A stretch of DNA of 64,000 nt, taken from positions 23,701,282-23,765,281 of the forward strand of contig NC_030853.1 of the NCBI RefSeq assembly GCF_000208745.1. The letters are read 5' to 3'. The notes beneath the pieces are model-generated. The model saw only the letters and a list, made by a program, of their open reading frames with translations. It searched no databases and was not told the DNA's origin. The stretch's first letter is position 1; every line of letters begins with the position of its first letter. Shown here piece by piece: positions 60,405 through 64,000 of this stretch. This DNA comes from Theobroma cacao. Taxonomy: Eukaryota; Streptophyta; Magnoliopsida; Malvales; Malvaceae. A program made the position numbers and the translations under genes.

Positions 60405-60885
60405 GCAAATAAAACATTTAAGTATTTGGTTAATAATTAATGCATGAAACCTTTGCCGAAAGCAGGTGTCTAGATATTAGAATTGAATACCCATTTGCAT
60501 TTTAAGGGCTTGGCCCTGAGATCCAAAGCCATTAATTTTAGTACGTAGGAAGATAATTAGGCACTGTAAATAAGTCATTATACTTAATAAATTTTCATTT
60601 ACGTCCTTATTTTTTTATTATAATCAATTGAGTCCTCTAGCACTTATTTCAAATCAATTGTTTTTTTATTAGAAAAGATCATGTAAATTAACGTCAGAAA
60701 TCCTTTTTATTAATTGAGTTAAGATTGTCACATTTGAATATACAATGTGAATATGCAATGTGAAACCAATTTTTCCACATAACGAAGAGGACCCAAAATA
60801 AATTTGGTCATACGACAGTAATGAAAATGAAAAAAAATAAAAGTTTTCGTTTTTATATATTTGAGACATATATATAAAAACACAT
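60405..60885. repeat. Repeat family B, copy 2
   Basis: Direct repeat of B copy 1, about 455 bp further right, with roughly 140 bp extra (about 60717-60855) that copy 1 lacks, so one copy has an insertion or the other a deletion. Confidence 0.65.
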
Positions 60886-61440
60886 AAATAATATATAAAA
60901 ACTTAGTATGTGTTATATATAATAAAATACTTTAGTGCTTAAAATTACACTAAATTATTTATAAAATTTTAAATAAAATTATTATTCTTCAATTACCTAC
61001 TATCAAACTCTTACATTTATATTTTGAACTAAAGAAGTTCTTACAACTAACAATTTATTAATTGACGTTAGTCACAACACTATTTGTCGTTTTATTCCCA
61101 TGTGATGTTGATGTAAAAAATGAAAAATGTCACAAGATTATGTTAATATGTCACATCATCATTTATTATGATATAATAATATATCACGTTAATATTACAT
61201 AATATAAAAATGACAAGTGGTGTTGCAACTAACAACAATTAATCAATTATTAGTTATAAAATAAAAATATAAGAATATGACTTAACGTAACAAAAGAATA
61301 AAAATTTATTTAAATTTTCTTGAGTAATTCATGAACTTTTTTAAGTATCATGTATCGAAAAAATAAGTTTGTTTTTTCATCTAGATGATCTTTTCATGTT
61401 TTCTTTTTTACTTTAAAAAACAAATAAGAAAAATAAGTGT
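60880..61440. repeat. Repeat family A, copy 2
   Basis: Same orientation as A copy 1, offset about 1.49 kb, with similar divergence throughout. It follows B copy 2 directly, so the order in the cluster is A1-B1-B2-A2-A3. Confidence 0.65.
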
Positions 61441-61599
61441 TAGCTCTATAACGTTCAAATTGATCTCAGGTTTTGAATTGACAAAAAAAATTACCAAAAT
61501 TCATTTAGTCTTGGAATATCAAGTCTAAACATATCCTAATACTTTCAAATAAGTTTGAGAAGAAAACCAATGAAAAAAGACTTGAAAAAGTATATTCTA

Positions 61600-61930
61600 A
61601 TCCAAATCTATCGATATATGTTCTTTATGTATCGATACATCTGAAAAGTATCAATAGATTTTAAAATCTATTGATATGTGATCTTCAGAAAAATTAAATT
61701 TCAAAAAGTCAAACTTAATCCATCTATACATTTTCTAATGTATCGATAGAAATATAATAGAATAATTACTATCTCAAAAGCATCGATATATTTATTAAAT
61801 ATATAGATAGATTTTCAACAGAATGCTTGTTGCTTCAAAAGTATCAATACATTTTCAACGAAATAACCAAAACCTTACATGAAAGTTCAAAAGTATTGAT
61901 ACATGACAAAATGCATTGATATATCATAGT
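61600..61930. repeat. TATCGATA-rich degenerate repeat
   Basis: Many variants of TATCGATACAT and its near-complement (TATCGATATAT, TATCAATAGAT, TATTGATATGT) spaced by about 20-60 bp, often as paired inverted words. Possibly internal or LTR sequence of a decayed retroelement; no coding remnant is visible. Confidence 0.5.
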
Positions 61931-62439
61931 GGGAATTCAAAAATAAAAGAAGCAATTAACATAACCATCAACAACATTTATTAAAATTAAGGGTGTTACA
62001 ATAAAGGTCCAGTTAACAGATGTTTATAATTTAATAAACACATAACGTCAATAATTAAGTATGATTAAGACTTAAAAAGACATTAGTTAAGATGATAGTT
62101 ATATATACCTAATATAAAAGACAATGTAATTATCTGTCAATATAGAGCAGAATGTTAGGTATATAAACCACCAAACCGTCATGTTAGGTACTTTTAAGTA
62201 CGGATTCACCTTTATTGTATCATTTAATAAACTACTTATTTCGTCATTAAAGGATTCAACATTTTTTATTTTAAATTATTTAATTTTTAAAGCATAACAT
62301 TTTAGTTACCAACATAAATAATGCATTCTTGATCATCCAACCATTAAATATTAACAGGTCTCCAAATTTGTATTCCATGTTATTGTTTTGCATCAGGTGA
62401 TCAACTTTGTCATCATTCTTGTAGAAGTTAAATTAACCC

Positions 62440-62889
62440 TTAATTAAATATTTATAAAAGTTAAATTATTTAAAAAAATTCAAATAAATATTTATTTTTT
62501 ATTACGTTCATATCAAATAAGCTCTTATGATTAATAATTGATTAATTATCATTAATTAAAATGTCACTTATCATTTTCTCTCCACATAGCATTGATGTAA
62601 ATGATGAAAGATGTGACATGATCATATTATCATGCCAAATTAGCATGTCACGTCATCATTAATTATGATATATTAATATACACGTTAATAGTATACAACA
62701 TACAATGACAACTGATATTTTAATTAAGTCAATTATTAATTATAAAAACTTATTTGACGAAAAAATAAAAATATAAGAACGTATTTAACTCAAAATAAAA
62801 ATACAAGACTTGATTAAATATAATAAAAATATATAACTTATTTAAATTATCTTAAAGTAGTTTAGAGTTTTTTTAAATATTATGTCATC
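62440..62889. repeat. Repeat family A, copy 3, cut by the CACTA element
   Basis: Matches the middle and right part of copies 1 and 2 (ATTAATTATGATATATTAATAT, TTTAAATATTATGTC), then stops abruptly at the CACTAC terminus where the other copies continue. The CACTA insertion therefore came later. Confidence 0.6.
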
Positions 62890-64000
62890 CACTACAAAAA
62901 AAAACAGGTTTTTTCTGATGGAAAAAATTTTGTTAAAATTTTTCGACGGATTTCCGACGAAAATTTTTCAACGGAATTTTTTCGTTGGAAATCTATAGGT
63001 AAATTTTTTTTTGGGGGGAAAAAATTTCAACCACCATTTTTTTCAACGAAATTTCCAACGGATTTTTCGTTGGAATTTTCCAACGAAAAATTTTCCGTTG
63101 GAAATCCATTAGAAAGTTAAATGATTCAAAAAATTTAAAGACCGGTAAAGTTTTCAACAAAAATTTTCATTGGAAAAGGTTATTACCAACGAAAATTTTC
63201 TAATGAAATATTCCGTTGAAAAATTCTATTGGTAATAGTATTATTTTATTTAATTTTTTAAAAATATTTTATACTTTTTATAAATTTTATTAATCTTTTA
63301 TAAAAAAATAGATATTAGTAAAAGCAAATACATACATATTGAAGTTTATAATATTTAAAAGTTTAAGTATGTTTTCTTTTGATTAATTTTGTACATTTTT
63401 TTAAAACTTTATTGAATCATACATTAAAATTTAATTTTGTAACATTAAAAAAATTATAAAAAAAATAAATTTGTTAATTTTATGAAACTACATGATAAGA
63501 TATNNNNNNNNNNNNNNNNNNNNNNNNNNNNNNNNNNNNNNNNNNNNNNNNNNNNNNNNNNNNNNNNNNNNNNNNNNNNNNNNNNNNNNNNNNNNNNNNN
63601 NNNNNNNNNNNNNNNNNNNNNNNNNNNNNNNNNNNNNNNNNNNNNNNNNNNNNNNNNNNNNNNNNNNNNNNNNNNNNNNNNNNNNNNNNNNNNNNNNNNN
63701 NNNNNNNNNNNNNNNNNNNNNNNNNNNNNNNNNNNNNNNNNNNNNNNNNNNNNNNNNNNNNNNNNNNNNNNNNNNNNNNNNNNNNNNNNNNNNNNNNNNN
63801 NNNNNNNNNNNNNNNNNNNNNNNNNNNNNNNNNNNNNNNNNNNNNNNNNNNNNNNNNNNNNNNNNNNNNNNNNNNNNNTATATATATTAATATGTTTTAT
63901 ATGTAAGCTTATGGTAAATTTTATTTATATGATTACAGTTATTAATTTTATTAGTTATTATCATACTTTTTATAAAATCATATTGATAATTAATTATACA
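62890..64000. mobile_element. CACTA (En/Spm) transposon terminus, runs off right edge
   Basis: Starts CACTACAAAAAAAAAC at 62890, the conserved CACTA terminal motif, preceded by ATC as the possible 3-bp target duplication. The next 350 bases carry many short subterminal repeats in both orientations around TTCCAACGGA / TTTCGTTGGAA / TCCGACGAAAA, typical of transposase-binding arrays. The following AT-rich sequence up to the gap, and beyond it, has no transposase frame. The other end is outside the window. Confidence 0.8.
63504..63878. other. Assembly gap (375 N)
   Basis: Run of N within the CACTA element, probably an unresolved repeat. Any frame spanning it is meaningless. Confidence 0.99.

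Noticed and set aside
59391..61440. Possible LTR retrotransposon with A1 and A2 as LTRs
   Set aside because: No TG..CA ends, primer-binding site or polypurine tract; a third A copy lies outside, and the interior holds two B repeats and no coding remnant.
63492..63890. 132-codon frame at the right edge
   Set aside because: Consists of N; a product of the assembly gap.
1..64000. CRISPR arrays, bacterial operons, phage or viral genes
   Set aside because: None seen; the repeats present are plant transposon or tandem types, and all genes are plant nuclear families.

Overview
The window is nuclear DNA of a dicot plant: AT-rich, intron-containing genes with GT..AG junctions, plant-specific families (CC-NBS-LRR, CASTOR, plastid stearoyl-ACP desaturase, Shewanella-like phosphatase) and plant transposon types (Tourist-like MITE, Mutator-like foldback, CACTA). 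A 375-base N gap and one isolated N mark it as a draft assembly. A Malvales-like tree is my guess from the style of the TATCGATA-rich repeat near the right end, but that is weak. Exon coordinates come from reading splice sites by eye and checking that reading frames join.

Layout. 1-1581 (minus): N-terminal half of a CC-NBS-LRR resistance gene running off the left edge, followed by a truncated, frameshifted relative (2315-3050). 3856-12170 (minus): complete 12-exon CASTOR nuclear-envelope ion channel gene. 14972-16000 (plus): U5 snRNP 40-kDa WD40 protein. 17399-17953 (plus): four-TM protein with a mitosis-type promoter. About 18-25 kb is AT-rich and gene-poor, with a dead RING-H2 copy at 23558-24026. 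25127-32753 (plus): ten-exon plastid-type O-acetylserine (thiol) lyase. 36159-39531 (plus): short-chain dehydrogenase. 41947-42150 (plus): tiny COA3-like cytochrome oxidase assembly factor. 43615-45765 (minus) and 46509-47708 (plus): divergent FAM136A-like and SLP2 genes. 50534-51043: strong translation-type promoter without a recognised product. 52544-58079 (minus): stearoyl-ACP desaturase. From 58.7 kb to the end the window is repeats: a foldback Mutator-like element, a cluster of related direct repeats, and a CACTA terminus broken by the gap.

The most interesting item is inside CASTOR. Two consecutive exons, both exactly 99 bp and both phase 0, encode alternative versions of the same 33-residue segment linking the two RCK domains. 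Only 58 nt separate them, and their shared half differs mostly at synonymous positions. This looks like an old, selected pair of mutually exclusive exons that would give two channel isoforms. Other points are the three consecutive genes for mitochondrial intermembrane-space or inner-membrane proteins (COA3, FAM136A, SLP2), with site II motifs in their two promoter regions, and the MSA-type promoter of the four-TM gene.
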